Positions 1 to 9,980 of a DNA stretch of 64,000 nt are shown piece by piece. Each line of letters starts with the position of its first letter. Position 1 is the stretch's first letter. The position numbers were made by a program, and so were the translations under genes. Below the pieces are notes generated by a model. It had not been told where the DNA came from, made no database searches, and saw nothing but the letters and a program-made list of their open reading frames with translations. Source of the DNA: Hirudinaria manillensis (Eukaryota; Annelida; Clitellata; Hirudinida; Hirudinidae); contig CM067538.1 in assembly GCA_034509925.1 (NCBI GenBank), positions 3,711,001 through 3,775,000 of the forward strand, read 5' to 3'.

Positions 1-360
1 CTGAAAGGAGTTGCAACAACAGTTAATGAAACGTCTTACAGAATGACTGTTGGAGTCAGATTATGAATTCGACAACGACAGTAACTGCTATGCGTCAAGG
101 CATTTCTACCTTCAATGCAATTATGGGGGTATGGAGAAAAAAAACTGACGCACAAAAATTGGAGAACTGTGCGCAGAGAATTTTTAGAAACCATAAACGG
201 ACAGAGTTGGAATGCAATTAAAGGAACTCCACATAGACATTAAACTAGAATCCAGTAAGAAAATAGATATTATTAAGCTCCAATATTCGACGGTCAAACA
301 CCAGTGTGAGTGATCTATGCCAAGCTTTGGAGCTCTTCAAGGAGCAACGGATCTCTAGCG
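1..360 (+). repeat. decayed gypsy-associated non-coding fragment
   Basis: No open frame is visible. The stretch aligns by eye with 50990-51380: both contain a run starting ctgaaa(g/c)gagttgcaa, then a gacaac..agtaa..gct block and a caatgcaattatgggg block. At 51413-51646 that relative leads into a decayed gypsy reverse transcriptase with a YLDD motif, so this is probably an internal piece of the same element. It is cut by the window start. Confidence 0.45.
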
Positions 361-860
361 GACCCATATTTTATTGCTGTGTCCAGAAAAAGAATCTGTG
401 ACTTGAAGTGGTCTGCTTTGACCTCCGGACAAAAATCCTGCTGAAAATGTGTGGGGATTGCTCATTAATCAATTATTTTTAGGCAAAAAACCAGCACTTT
501 TGAATTGCAAAAATATCTGAGATAGGAAATGATAAAGTTGGACAATAAAAGGCTGAAACTCTTCTTTTTAATTGGAAAGATCGTTCAGGAAGTATTTCAA
601 AAAAAGAATGGCAAAACACATCGGCCTTATTTATTTTATATTTTAAACGTTTGTTTTATCGCTTTGTTTATTGCAATTCCAGTGTTAGATTTTTGCCTAA
701 CATTATAATGGACCAATTAGAGTAATCCCCACACATTTTCACTAAAATTTAGGTCCGTAGATCGAGCAGACCACTTCTTTGAAGACACTATGATTCTTTT
801 TCTGGAAAATAACATTTTTTGATTGATATTGAGATGTGGATGCTTTGACCGGAAAAATAT
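361..860. mobile_element. Tc3-like transposon fragments arranged head to head
   Basis: The plus strand (about 405-460) and the minus strand (about 720-775) both carry the decayed C-terminal catalytic block of a Tc1/Tc3-type transposase (the D-L-N-x-x-E-N-V-W-G-L region), so two fragments face each other. The same palindromic arrangement recurs at 43668-44168 with similar sequence, so it predates the segmental duplication. Frames are broken and no terminal repeats were resolved. Confidence 0.6.
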
Positions 861-1216
861 TGTTATAACCCTGAAAAATAAATAATTAAAAAAATCATTT
901 AAAATTATATGACGCTATGAAATTAGAACTGTTATACAGTCTTCGGTTAGTTTTGTGTTATATCGTTCAATCGAAGGATAACTAGTCTAAGACAAACGTT
1001 TAAGTAGCTTTATTCACTAATCACTAATGCGCCACCACAACAGTTTGATTATGCAGCTCAACAAATCGGGAACCGAGAAAGCAGAGCGAGAGTCAGAGCG
1101 AAAGCGGTGCGAGAGAATTAGCAGATTCCTGGACATTTAGGCATTGAACAGCTTCCAAGCCATCTGAACACTTTCAATAAACCTGGCAATTAGTTTGAGG
1201 ACCCCGGGTTATTACA
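861..1216 (+). repeat. solo LTR (variant of the SAP-element LTR family)
   Basis: The 356-bp unit starts TGTTATAACC and ends GGTTATTACA, with the family-typical end (tttgaggaccccgggttattaca). It is flanked by the 4-bp direct repeat ATAT (857-860 and 1217-1220). The duplicate locus near 44160-44180 reads aaaaataaagattttt with no LTR, which looks like the empty site. No second LTR or internal region belongs to it, so it is a solo LTR left by LTR-LTR recombination. Confidence 0.7.
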
Positions 1217-1265
1217 ATATTTTTTCTTTTATACGAGGCTCACCGATTTTCACTTTTTATCGTAT

Positions 1266-1556
1266 TGTTGGATCCAATAAATTGAATAATAATTAAAATT
1301 ATATTGCCGATTAATTAATTTAATAATTAATTAAATTTAGTGGCAATATAATTTGAGAATTAATTAATTGTTGCTATTCAGACTCTTTGGTTATGCACCT
1401 CGACAAATGGATTTGTATCGGAAAGTAGAGCGAGAGTAATAGAAACAGCAGATTTCAAGACTTAATCAATTAAGCATTTTACATCTTCCAAGCCATCTGA
1501 CAACTTTTAATAAACCTGACCTTCTATAATTAGTTTGAGGACCCCGGGTTATTACA
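1266..1556 (+). repeat. 5' LTR of SAP LTR element copy 1
   Basis: The 291-bp LTR runs from TGTTGGATCC to GGTTATTACA. It pairs with 2908-3206. The U3 part is rich in ttaattaatt runs. Confidence 0.85.
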
Positions 1557-1557
1557 T

Positions 1558-1575
1558 TGGTGTCAGGAGTGGGAT
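1558..1575 (+). other. primer-binding site, tRNA-Leu type
   Basis: TGGTGTCAGGAGTGGGAT lies 1 base after the 5' LTR. It is complementary to the 3' end of a eukaryotic tRNA-Leu (…ATCCCACTCCTGACACCA), from knowledge of tRNA 3' ends. The same site follows the 5' LTRs at 29814 and 44474. Confidence 0.8.
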
Positions 1576-1636
1576 TTAGAGTTAAAGGGTGTCCAAAAGT
1601 CACTAAGGTAGAAGTTTGTTGGTTGAAAAGTGAAGG

Positions 1637-2946
1637 ATGCCGAAGTACTTGGATGAATTGTACGTGCCTCGATTGAGACAAGAATTGAGAGATCGTGGCC
1701 TGGATTGCAAAGGCACGAAAGCTGAGATACGAGAACGACTTGGGGCATGGCTGACAGAGAATGGCCATGACCCGGAGGAATACGAATTCGAGTCTCGATA
1801 TAGTAAGTTGCTGAGAGAGTTAGAGGAGTGTAGGAGGATTATTAGGGGCGATTTGAAAAACACAGCGATTCCATGTCAGGATGTCTCGCTGGTTTCGGGT
1901 GAAAACTCTACCGAGAAGAGTCCTGTTGGTTCTTTTGAATTCGAGTCCGAATATAGTAAGTGGCGGAGAAAGTTTGCAGAGAACTCTAGGAGGACTATTA
2001 GGGGCGATTTGGAAAACACAGCGATTCCGCGTCAGGATGCCTCTTTGGTTTTTGGTGGAAACTCTACTGAGAAGAGTTCTGATGTTCCAAGTACCGTTTC
2101 TGGCAGCATTGGGATGGAGTCATTAGAAGGCACATCCAACCACAGTGCGTGCGTGTCTCCAGAAACTCTGTGCGTGATGGCAGACTTAGAGAACTCGACG
2201 TTGGCGCCCATAGAGTTATCAGATCAAGTCGGGTCGAGTCGTCAGCAGGGCCCAGAGAGCTCAAAGAGGTTTTAGTGGAGCAAGTGGAACTTTCGGAGGA
2301 GCCTGTGGGATTGCCGGTGGATCATATGGAGTTGTTGGTGCAGCCCGAGGAGTTACTGATGAGTCACGTGGTGTTGCCGGTGGAGCGCACGGATTTGATG
2401 GTGGAACAAGTAGAGTCTACAGAACAGCCAATGGATTTCCCGACAGAGTCTGCGAAGTTATTAGTACCGCCCGAGGAGTTACCGATGAAGGATATTGAGT
2501 TACCAGTGAAGCACACGAAGTTGATGGTGGAACAAGTGGAGTCTACAGAACAGCCCATGGATTTACCAGCTGATGTTTCGGCTCCATTGGAAATAACAGA
2601 AGGGAGTGCTCGGGATTTCGGGAGAGTGCCTAGCAAGGAAAATGGAGCAGGTGATCCTGTAGAGAGTCTGAGATCTAGCGGCATGGTGGAGCAGGAGGTT
2701 GAGCATAGAAATGGCGATGTTACGCGACTGAAACTTGCGGGACACAGAAGCAAAAGGGAGGAAACAGAAATCCCAGAAGATGGCAAAGCAAATGGATCTG
2801 GGATTTGCAGCCATGAGATTGTTGGAAGATCGGATCCTATTCCTAGAGTAAAAATGAAAATGGGAATAGATGTCTGTTCGGGACGAACAGATTTAAGGAG
2901 GGGGCAGTGTTGGATCCCTAGATCCAATAAATTGAATAATAATTAA
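1637..2946 (+). pseudogene. SAP-domain gag-like ORF, frameshifted
   Basis: Residues about 4-38 form a SAP domain (helix-extended loop-helix, DNA-binding in SAF-A/Acinus/PIAS-type proteins) with the pattern LDELYVPRLRQELRDRGL..KGTKAEIRERL. An acidic linker follows, then a Glu/Val-rich, repetitive C-terminal half. The first frame stops at 2275 and the rest continues at 2149-2946 in another frame. Compared with the intact 384-codon copy at 29894-31048, about 5 extra bases near 2230 (gtcgg) explain the break. A roughly 150-bp segment beginning at 1787 is duplicated in tandem at 1937, repeating a unit from FES.YSK to STEKS. There is no zinc knuckle, so calling it gag is inference from position. 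Confidence 0.7.
2895..2904 (+). other. polypurine tract
   Basis: AAGGAGGGGG lies directly upstream of CAG and the 3' LTR start at 2908. It would prime plus-strand DNA. The sequence just before it holds the palindrome TGTTCGGGACGAACA, which also sits before the tract of the gypsy element at 54010-58934. Confidence 0.75.
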
Positions 2947-3206
2947 AATTATATTGCCGATTAATTAATTTAATAATTAATTAAATTTAATGGCAATATA
3001 ATTTGAGAATTAATTAATTGTTGCTATTCAGACTCTTTGGTTATGCACCTCGACAAATGGATTTGTATCGGAAAGTAGAGCGAGAGTAATAGAAACAGCA
3101 GATTTCAAGACTTAATCAATTAAGCATTTTACATCTTCCAAGCCATCTGACAACTTTCAATAAACCTGACCTTCTATAATTAGTTTGAGGACCCCAGGTT
3201 ATTACA
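2908..3206 (+). repeat. 3' LTR of SAP LTR element copy 1
   Basis: It is 299 bp, closely matching 1266-1556 apart from a few changes and an extra ctagatcc near the start. It ends at the GTAT target duplication. Confidence 0.85.
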
Positions 3207-4190
3207 GTATTTACAGGTTTTTTGCTTCAATTACAAAATATACATTATATTGCTGGAAGATGACCTTTTCATTTCCAAATTTGTCACATAATGTGAACAA
3301 ATGATGGTCAAGAGTTTCAACATATTTGGCAGAGTTTTGCTTCCTCTCTAAGAACACAAGTTCTGAAGAACCTCGAGTGGAAATCGCAGTCCAGACCATC
3401 ACTGAGCCACCTCCAAAATTTCTTTTAAAAAATGAGTTTTTGCATTTTCTGACATCATGCCAATGATATTTGAATCCATCTGGACCATCCAAGTTATATT
3501 TTTTTTCATCTGAAAAAATAACGGTTGGTGTCCAAATCCGGCATCTCCTTTGCCTAGTTCAGTCGGAGCTTTCTGTGGGCTTCCGTCAGTGCTGGCGCTT
3601 AACAGAAGATGCTTGTGCTGACACTTAACAAACTTTAGAAAACAACTTCCACAGAGACATCTCAATATTGTCGTTCTACTGAAATTTAGGTTTAAGCAAT
3701 TTTTTTTGGTCCTTTTTTTGAACTGAGCCCCTTGGAAGCTTCGCGAAGGATGTCTCTTCTTTGACGTTCATCCAGTTTTTTTTGGTCTTCCAAATCGTTC
3801 CATAACTTTGAGGATCACTTAAAAGACGACTAGTAACATTTCTAGAGCGATTCCTCCTAGAAATTTCAGAAATTGACAAATTCAAATCTTTAAAGTCAAG
3901 AATTTGTCCTCTTTCAATATCATTAAGTTGCTTTCATAAACCCATCAATAATAACGTTACCTATCGATATTTTATTCTATAAACGTGTTACGGACATCAG
4001 GTAATATATAAAGGAGTCTTATTATGTTAATAAACTTTTGTGAAACCTGTAATAAAAATTTTTTTCCTCAACGGAAGAGACCCCTAGCTCCGTTACGGAA
4101 ACTCCGAGAAACAACATCAAAAGTGTTTCTTTGTGGATTTTCATGAATATTCAAATTTTAGTTTTAACTTTTATTGAATACTAATTAATT
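3207..4190 (-). pseudogene. Tc3-like transposase remnant
   Basis: Read on the minus strand, 3885-3676 gives a helix-turn-helix segment (LSISEISRRNRSRNVTSRLL) like the DNA-binding part of Tc1/Tc3 transposases. 3665-3399 and 3492-3211 give the central catalytic part, ending in GGGSVMVWTAIS and a decayed FQQ.N block. At least three frames are used and the C-terminus is missing, so it is dead. The 5' leader (about 3960-4190) is the reverse complement of 28200-28480, the leader of another copy. It lies between the SAP LTR element and the duplicated block. Confidence 0.75.
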
Positions 4191-4216
4191 ACTCTCTTAT
4201 GATCGCTAAAATCAGC

Positions 4217-4930
4217 ATTTTGACCGAGGTGTTTTGTGTGTGATAAAATGATGCATACAAATTTGAACAAATTTCATTGGTTAGTTCTCTTGAAATTTGG
4301 AAAAATGTGAAATTCCTATCATTATTGGGCTGACTGTAGAACAACTGTTTTTTTCTGAGGTGCAATATAGCAGTATTCATATTCTTCCCGACGGAGGGTA
4401 AACTACTTATTTTTTTCTAAATGGTTTAGATATGACTTATAACAAAATTAGAGTTAAAAAAACATGAGTGTCCCAGGGTGATTACATTTGTGTCAGGAGT
4501 GGGATTTAGATATACAGACCTATTGGACTCTTTAGCAATCATTTTGCAGGAATAATTAGCTTTCCTGAAGGCTCTAATCTGTTTATGACTAAAACCTACT
4601 TTGAAGCTCTTATAAACCTTGTAAAATAAATTTTATAGCACATATGCAAAAACTTCCTATCATTATTAGTCAGTTTAAAAACAAATTGATGTGCAATTTA
4701 CAAGTTTTATTAGTCAGGAAGTTCAAATTTTACAAGGTGTTTTGTGTGTGATAAAATGATGCAATGTACAAATTTGAACAAATTTTATTGGTTAGTTCTC
4801 TTGAAATTTGTAAAAATGTGAAATTCCTATCATTATTGGGCTTACTGTAGAACAACTGTTTTTTCTGAGGTGCAATATAGCAGTATTCATATTGTTCACG
4901 ACGGAGGGTTAACTACTTATTATTTCTAGT
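4217..4930. repeat. dispersed repeat, two units (4217-4480 and 4733-4930)
   Basis: Both units contain ttttgtgtgtgataaaatgatgca, ttgaacaaatt(t)cattggttagttctc and gaggtgcaatatagcagtattcatatt. Between them, 4484-4508 is an LTR end plus a primer-site-like string (attaca + tttgtgtcaggagtgggattta), a relic of another SAP-type LTR element. Short inverted repeats (ccttgtaaaat / attttacaagg) bracket 4615-4737. The right duplicate has a shorter version at 46303-46650. No coding potential was seen. Confidence 0.55.
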
Positions 4931-5711
4931 TATTTTATATAAAGAAAATGATTTAAGACTAATCGAATGACTCGTTCGAATGCAACTAGGAAAAATAATT
5001 AAAAACAATCATTGGGTTAGAAGATAAAGCAGTAGTGACAATTTGAAATTATTCGCATATGATTGAGTTGAAGTGCCTGTGTATAAGAGATTGTAGCCTG
5101 AAAAGAAAAACAAATTATATTAGATGTTAATTATTAAGTTTATTGGACACGTTACATAATGACACTGTTTAGTTAAGATAAGACATATTATAAAATAATA
5201 AAAAACTTTTGTATTACAGCTGTGTCTGCAACTTAGGATCTTTGTGGAGAGGCATCACTTTCATTCAAAACATAAATCGTGTAGATTATTCTGTATTTAC
5301 AGAAAAAGAAGCAGAACTTACCACCATATTTAGGGCGACATTCGGAAAATATATATATATTAAATATAATTAAGAGAATATTACATGATAATGTAACAGA
5401 TGTGAGGATTTATATTAAACCTAATAGGTTGAGATTTATTCTTATATTTAAAATTGGTGCAGGACGAATTTTATTAGTAAACGTATAAGAACGTATAAAT
5501 GTTCCGGAGGAATCCCCGTGTGAATTTTAAACATTTACTATTGAACAGACTTTGAATATAGCTGAGTTTTAGAATGGCACGTTCTTGGACAATTGGAGTG
5601 TTTGATAAATTCTTTTTTGACAAAAAAATATGTAGAGTTTTTTTACAACAAGCAAATTTCCATTTACGTGGCCGATCGATCCGTTTTATTTGCGAATCAG
5701 ACCGAGACGAA
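4484..5711. repeat. segmental-duplication block, non-coding (partner 45961-47428)
   Basis: This block matches 45961-47428 nearly base for base, apart from a roughly 90-bp stretch (46057-46147) absent here. It is AT-rich, with no convincing gene. On the minus strand there is a possible small exon at about 5330-5360 encoding S-E-C-R-P-K next to a GTAAG donor. The partner keeps a Cys two residues later where this copy has Tyr. The block ends where the MULE-like transposon begins. Confidence 0.6.
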
Positions 5712-6547
5712 AGTGAAATCTGCAACACGATCAGCGACAAAACCTAGTTTCACGATTTAAATGATTAAAATCAAGCGCTTATGATAAAAATAAGCGGTTT
5801 GTTTTAAAAAATAGTAGAGGAATGTAGGCATCTAGTTTTGGGATTTCTAAAAAATCGGAATCATTTATTAATTAATTAAAAAGCGAATAAAGCCGATTTA
5901 TAGCGAAATAGTTATATAAATGAATTCCCCTTAAAAAGATCTTTCAAAAAATATATAACATGTACTTTTTGCCTATATCAGAAAGGCCAGAAATACCTCC
6001 CCAAAGTTGCGATTGAAACCAAAACATCAACGAACAAGAACAACGAGCGATAAATTCAACCCAACTGTTTTTATTAGTTTATTAATTAACAACCAGCATT
6101 AAAACCTTAGTTCTCTCCAATAATTATCCACATGAATAAAATGTTTAAAAAAATTGTTCAAAATTCGCGTAAAAGATTAATTCTAACTAATTTATTATTG
6201 AAATATTCATCATGGACGGAGTTAATGAAAAAACAAAAAAACTGTAGCGACATCAGAAACTAAATTTTATGTACAAGTGATATTATAAATAATCATTACA
6301 TAAGTTACAAATAAATTCAACATCATACCAGTCATGACTCCCCTCTCCAATACAACGTTCGTGTATCCACCTATGGCATTGGGGACATTCGACCCACAAT
6401 CCATCCTCATTGCCTCCGCAATATAGACACGAATCGATCATACTGGAGGAAGTTTTCAATATTTGCAGTTGGTAGTGATTCCTCGTTCTTGAGGATCAAA
6501 AGGTTTCGTAGGGTCACCACCACTGCCAAGACTTTTGACAAATTCGA

Positions 6548-9203
6548 TTAAAAAATGCCACAATTGTGGTCGTCAACTTGTCTGAAATGTCGAATTGAGG
6601 TTAAAGGGAAGGTAAGCCATTCCTCGGCTACCTTCCAATGAGGTTTTACTGAAAAGAGAAATTCATTGAATTTCGTGGCTTCATTGATATTGAGTGCTTC
6701 ATCCAGGGGGTCGTACCACACTATTTGTTTTGTTACTTTGACAAAGCAAACAAAATGTGTGTCGCCCCTGGTAAGACGAGGGAAAACAAACCATCTTCCC
6801 GTGATCGGTAAAGACTCAAAGTAGGTGACCTCATATCGACCATTGGCGATGGCTTGATGACTTACCATGGCGGGAATATATGTCACCCCGACTGGTTTTA
6901 TCACCGCCATCACTATATAGTAATGAGGTTGAAAATAGCCAACTATTATCGAAGAGAGTTCGAAAGTCCTCGAGAAATATGGTATGCTGCCCAGACCTGG
7001 CTAGCGCTGAGGAGTTGTGAAGAATCCCCTTGTAATAGATCAGATCCATTACAAGGGAATTTTTCAACATTATCGAGTTGAGTCGATTTGCAGGCCTAAA
7101 TCCTACGTTGAGATGCTTACTAAGCACCTTCAAATCTTTCATTTTTTCGAAATAGGAAGTGCCCTTTTCTTGCCTGCGCTCCCATTGAGCTTTAGGCATC
7201 GACTTTCCTCGACAATATGACTAAGGCAAACTTAATTCGCACTCCTTGCACCTAGCTTCGGCCTCTTTCTGAAGAGCATCGACAAACAAGCCTAGCTTCA
7301 AATGTGTCTTACCCGATAACAAATCTTTTTTAATGATTCTAAACACATTCTCCACTAGGCTGTTCGATATTCTGCTCTTATTGGGCGAAGAAAAAGCACA
7401 CCAAAGAGGAAGAATGGCAATGTGTTTTTTCAGAAAACAATTTGCGAAGTTAATATTTTCGTACTCTTTGATCGCACCCGAAGCCTGATAAGATTCTTCC
7501 AACCTTATTGATTTGGCTATTATACTATATTTACGAAAAAAAGGGACTCCTCTGATAATTTGGGAGATTTTCATCTTCCCCCATTGGAAAACTCCAATCC
7601 TGGACCTCAGGACAATCATCCAAAGGATTGCCTGAGCCATATCTTTATATTGAAGTGTTCTTCAATACCTTCTTTTTTTGTCCTTAATAAAGCATTCAGA
7701 AAAGCAACCACCTTCCTGTCGGCTTCCTCGAATGAAGGTGCATCCAGGATTTTGCACATGGCAGACATATAAACATATTTAACATTGTTCTTCTTAACAA
7801 CCGACATCTTGTCTAGATGTTTGTTAACATCCCCTGCAACAACCTTAACGTAATGAGAACAACAAAGTTGAAGCACATGGATATGTTTTCCAGCGTTTTG
7901 CAGCAACACAAACCGAGAGTACATATGCTGTATGTACTCCGTGAAAAACATATCATTGAAAACCCTCAACAATGCTATTATTGAAGCCATGCAATAATCA
8001 GTCACAAATGAAGAAAAGACTGGCCACTTCCCACTCTCGCTTATCAGGGAAGTTTTATATGAAAAAAGAACGTCCATGATCCCTTTCGAAGAGTGGTCGG
8101 TGGATAGGAAATGGAACGCCGGAAGATTTACATTGCCATATTTGAATGCACCCGTATATAAGAAGCATCTTGTGATGTTTGTGCAATGGTCTCACCACAG
8201 AACATGTAGCATCAAAATGCAAAGTAGGCAGCGAAGACCTGCAAGCCAAAAGCAGTTGAGCTCTGTTAAATAGCAGAACCTGAAAGCCATGATCTGGCAA
8301 GCTTTTAAAAGATTGAATAAAAAGTTCCTTCTTTTGGAACTGCAGCCGTTTTTCCATGTCAAGTTTGTCGTCCCTATCATAAATATCTGTCTGATTGACC
8401 TCGGATTTCGCATTACATCTTTCGAGGGTAATTCCACATTACCCTCCAAGCACGTATCCATATCAATCTCAAAAATTCCATCGTTGCGGAAGTTTCGAAG
8501 ACCAAGCTTCTTGATCCTCTCTCCCAGCCTTATTCTATTTAAGCCAGAAACATATCTTGTCAGGCATCCGTCATATTTGTAATCACAAGCATTTGAATAA
8601 ACATTCACGATGCCATTAGGATTAAGGATACATTTAAAATTTCGGCATCCCTCGAAACGACAGTACATGTAGCATACAACGCGTTTCGGTCCAGCATGAC
8701 TCTTTTTTATTTGAGTCACACAAGGCTCCGTGCCGCGCTTAAACAATTGGAAGTACAAATCATTATTTTTCTTTTTATCGCTACTATCTAATTGACTCAC
8801 CAGTACCTGTTCTCCCTGCCATGACTTCAGCAATATTTTGCAATTGGCGAAGATCTTTACGGAATTTTAAGGCCTGTGAATCCCCTTGCTTTGCGATGAA
8901 CCAGACTTTTCTTCTTGTTCTTCTACTTTTTACTAGCATGGAGAGCATTTCTTCGACGTTTGTATCATCTTCTACAGAATCATCCATTTCCTTCTCTTGT
9001 ACCAGATCTTGGAAATGCTGTCTCACTTCGGCTATTTTCCTCCAAGCATCGTACAATTTCTTGCGATTCTTTAGAGTATTTCCCAAATCCGTGCAAATTT
9101 GGGACAAAATCCCATTTTTGTCGGAGGGCTTTGCGCTCGTAATAACCTCTATGTCCCGCGTAATCTTGATAGCCGAATCAACCAAAGCTTTGTAGAATTC
9201 CAT
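6548..9203 (-). pseudogene. MULE-like transposase with C-terminal Ulp1-like cysteine protease domain, broken
   Basis: Reading down the minus strand: 9203-8784 is a charged coiled-coil N-terminus. 8833-8192 has a Cys-rich finger (C-x3-C, C..C around 8700). 8357-8055 carries LHFDATCSVVRPLHKH, the first catalytic Asp block (usually DATGSVV). 8077-7616 has VTDYC.A..ALLRVFN and a CCSHYVK C/H block. 7640-7221 has NSLVENVFRIIKKDL, the likely catalytic Glu. 6913-6548 ends in QVDDHNCGIF, resembling the Q..(D/N)CG active-site end of C48/Ulp1 proteases. These pieces lie in different frames, so it is not translatable as one protein. Only the family assignment is inference. Confidence 0.65.
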
Positions 9204-9224
9204 TGCAAGTGTTTCAATCTATAT

Positions 9225-9393
9225 TGTAAAAGATGTCAGATGCCTTGTAAGATGTACAATGCTCAAATTGTCTAAGTCTTGAAATCTGCTGTTTCTCTTA
9301 CTCTCTTCTGCTTTCCGAGATAAATCCATTTGTCGAGGTTCACAACCAAAGAGTCTGAATTGTACCAATTATATTGCCACTCAATTTAATTAA
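9225..9393 (-). repeat. degraded LTR fragment inside the MULE-like element
   Basis: The minus strand matches the R/U5 part of the SAP-element LTR: caaagactc..ggttgtgaacctcgacaaatgga, gcagatttcaagacttag, acatcttacaaggcatctgac. It sits immediately inside the 3' inverted repeat (9394-9424). It lacks the TG start and the ttattaca end. Confidence 0.55.
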
Positions 9394-9424
9394 TTTTGTC
9401 GCTGATCGTGTTGCAGATTTCACT

Positions 9425-9980
9425 CCCGTAAAGATAAATTTGCAGGCCATATCTAATTATGATTATTTAAATCATAATAATAGAATTTAATATATTTTAG
9501 AATAAATGTTGTTTATTATGATGTTCATTTGAAAAATTTGAAAACTAATGATATCATCGAGAAATTCAAGGCTTTTGAAACTTGTTATTTGCCAGCACTT
9601 CTTTCGTCCTCATAAGAGGAATTTAAATATTTTCTTTTATTTTCTTAATACTAATATAATTAGACGAATTATTTCAATTACAATAATCCTGATGATATGG
9701 CAGCCGAAACGACAGGACATAAGAGATTATTTTTTAAATGAACGGTTCTCGGAATGTTTCCTGAGGTTATGTGTTTCTTTCTGATATCTTTTCAGGCCTC
9801 CCCAATAGAAATCAAGTAGAAATAAAGGGAACTGAAAATATTTAGGCAATTTAGAATTTCTAGTATAATTAAAAGAAACAAAAAATTAATTTATAAAACT
9901 CATTTGTGCGACATATATATATATATGTATGTAAATATTGTTAACCCGGGGGTTAAGATCATCTTTATCAAAATATATGT
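9425..9980. repeat. segmental-duplication block, non-coding (partner 47429-48127 and 49255-49320)
   Basis: The match to 47660-48127 is nearly exact. About 190 bp present at 47453-47662 is missing here. A (TA)n run lies at 9913-9930. No coding sequence was recognised. The ORF-like stretch 9548-9784 has the same composition as its neighbours and no family match. Confidence 0.5.

Larger units (their letters stand above)
1266..3206 (+). mobile_element. non-autonomous LTR retrotransposon with SAP-domain ORF (copy 1)
   Basis: The structure is complete: 5' LTR 1266-1556, primer-binding site 1558-1575, one gag-like reading frame, polypurine tract 2895-2904 and 3' LTR 2908-3206. A 4-bp target-site duplication GTAT lies at 1262-1265 and 3207-3210. 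There is no protease, reverse transcriptase, RNase H or integrase in its 1.9 kb, so it must depend on enzymes from another element. Two more copies lie at 29516-31306 and 44222-45961. Confidence 0.85.
5712..9424 (-). mobile_element. MULE-like DNA transposon with 31-bp terminal inverted repeats
   Basis: Positions 5712-5742 and 9394-9424 are perfect 31-bp inverted repeats (outer ends AGTGAAATCTGCAAC.. / ..GTTGCAGATTTCACT). They enclose a broken transposase read on the minus strand. The duplicate at 47420-47440 runs straight from gaatcagaccgag to ataaatttgcaggcc with no element, so the insertion followed the duplication or was lost from the other copy. I could not define a clean target duplication; flanks are cgaa(ag) and ccgtaaag. 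The element is 3.7 kb. Naming it MULE rather than KDZ-type rests on transposase motifs. Confidence 0.8.

Noticed and set aside
1290..1345. Regular ttaattaatt runs resembling a short tandem array or CRISPR-like repeat
   Set aside because: They are the AT-rich U3 part of the LTRs, with no spacer structure; the genome is eukaryotic.
9548..9784. 78-codon frame conserved in both duplicates (47790-48023)
   Set aside because: Conservation is explained by the recent duplication; composition matches flanking AT-rich DNA and there is no domain.
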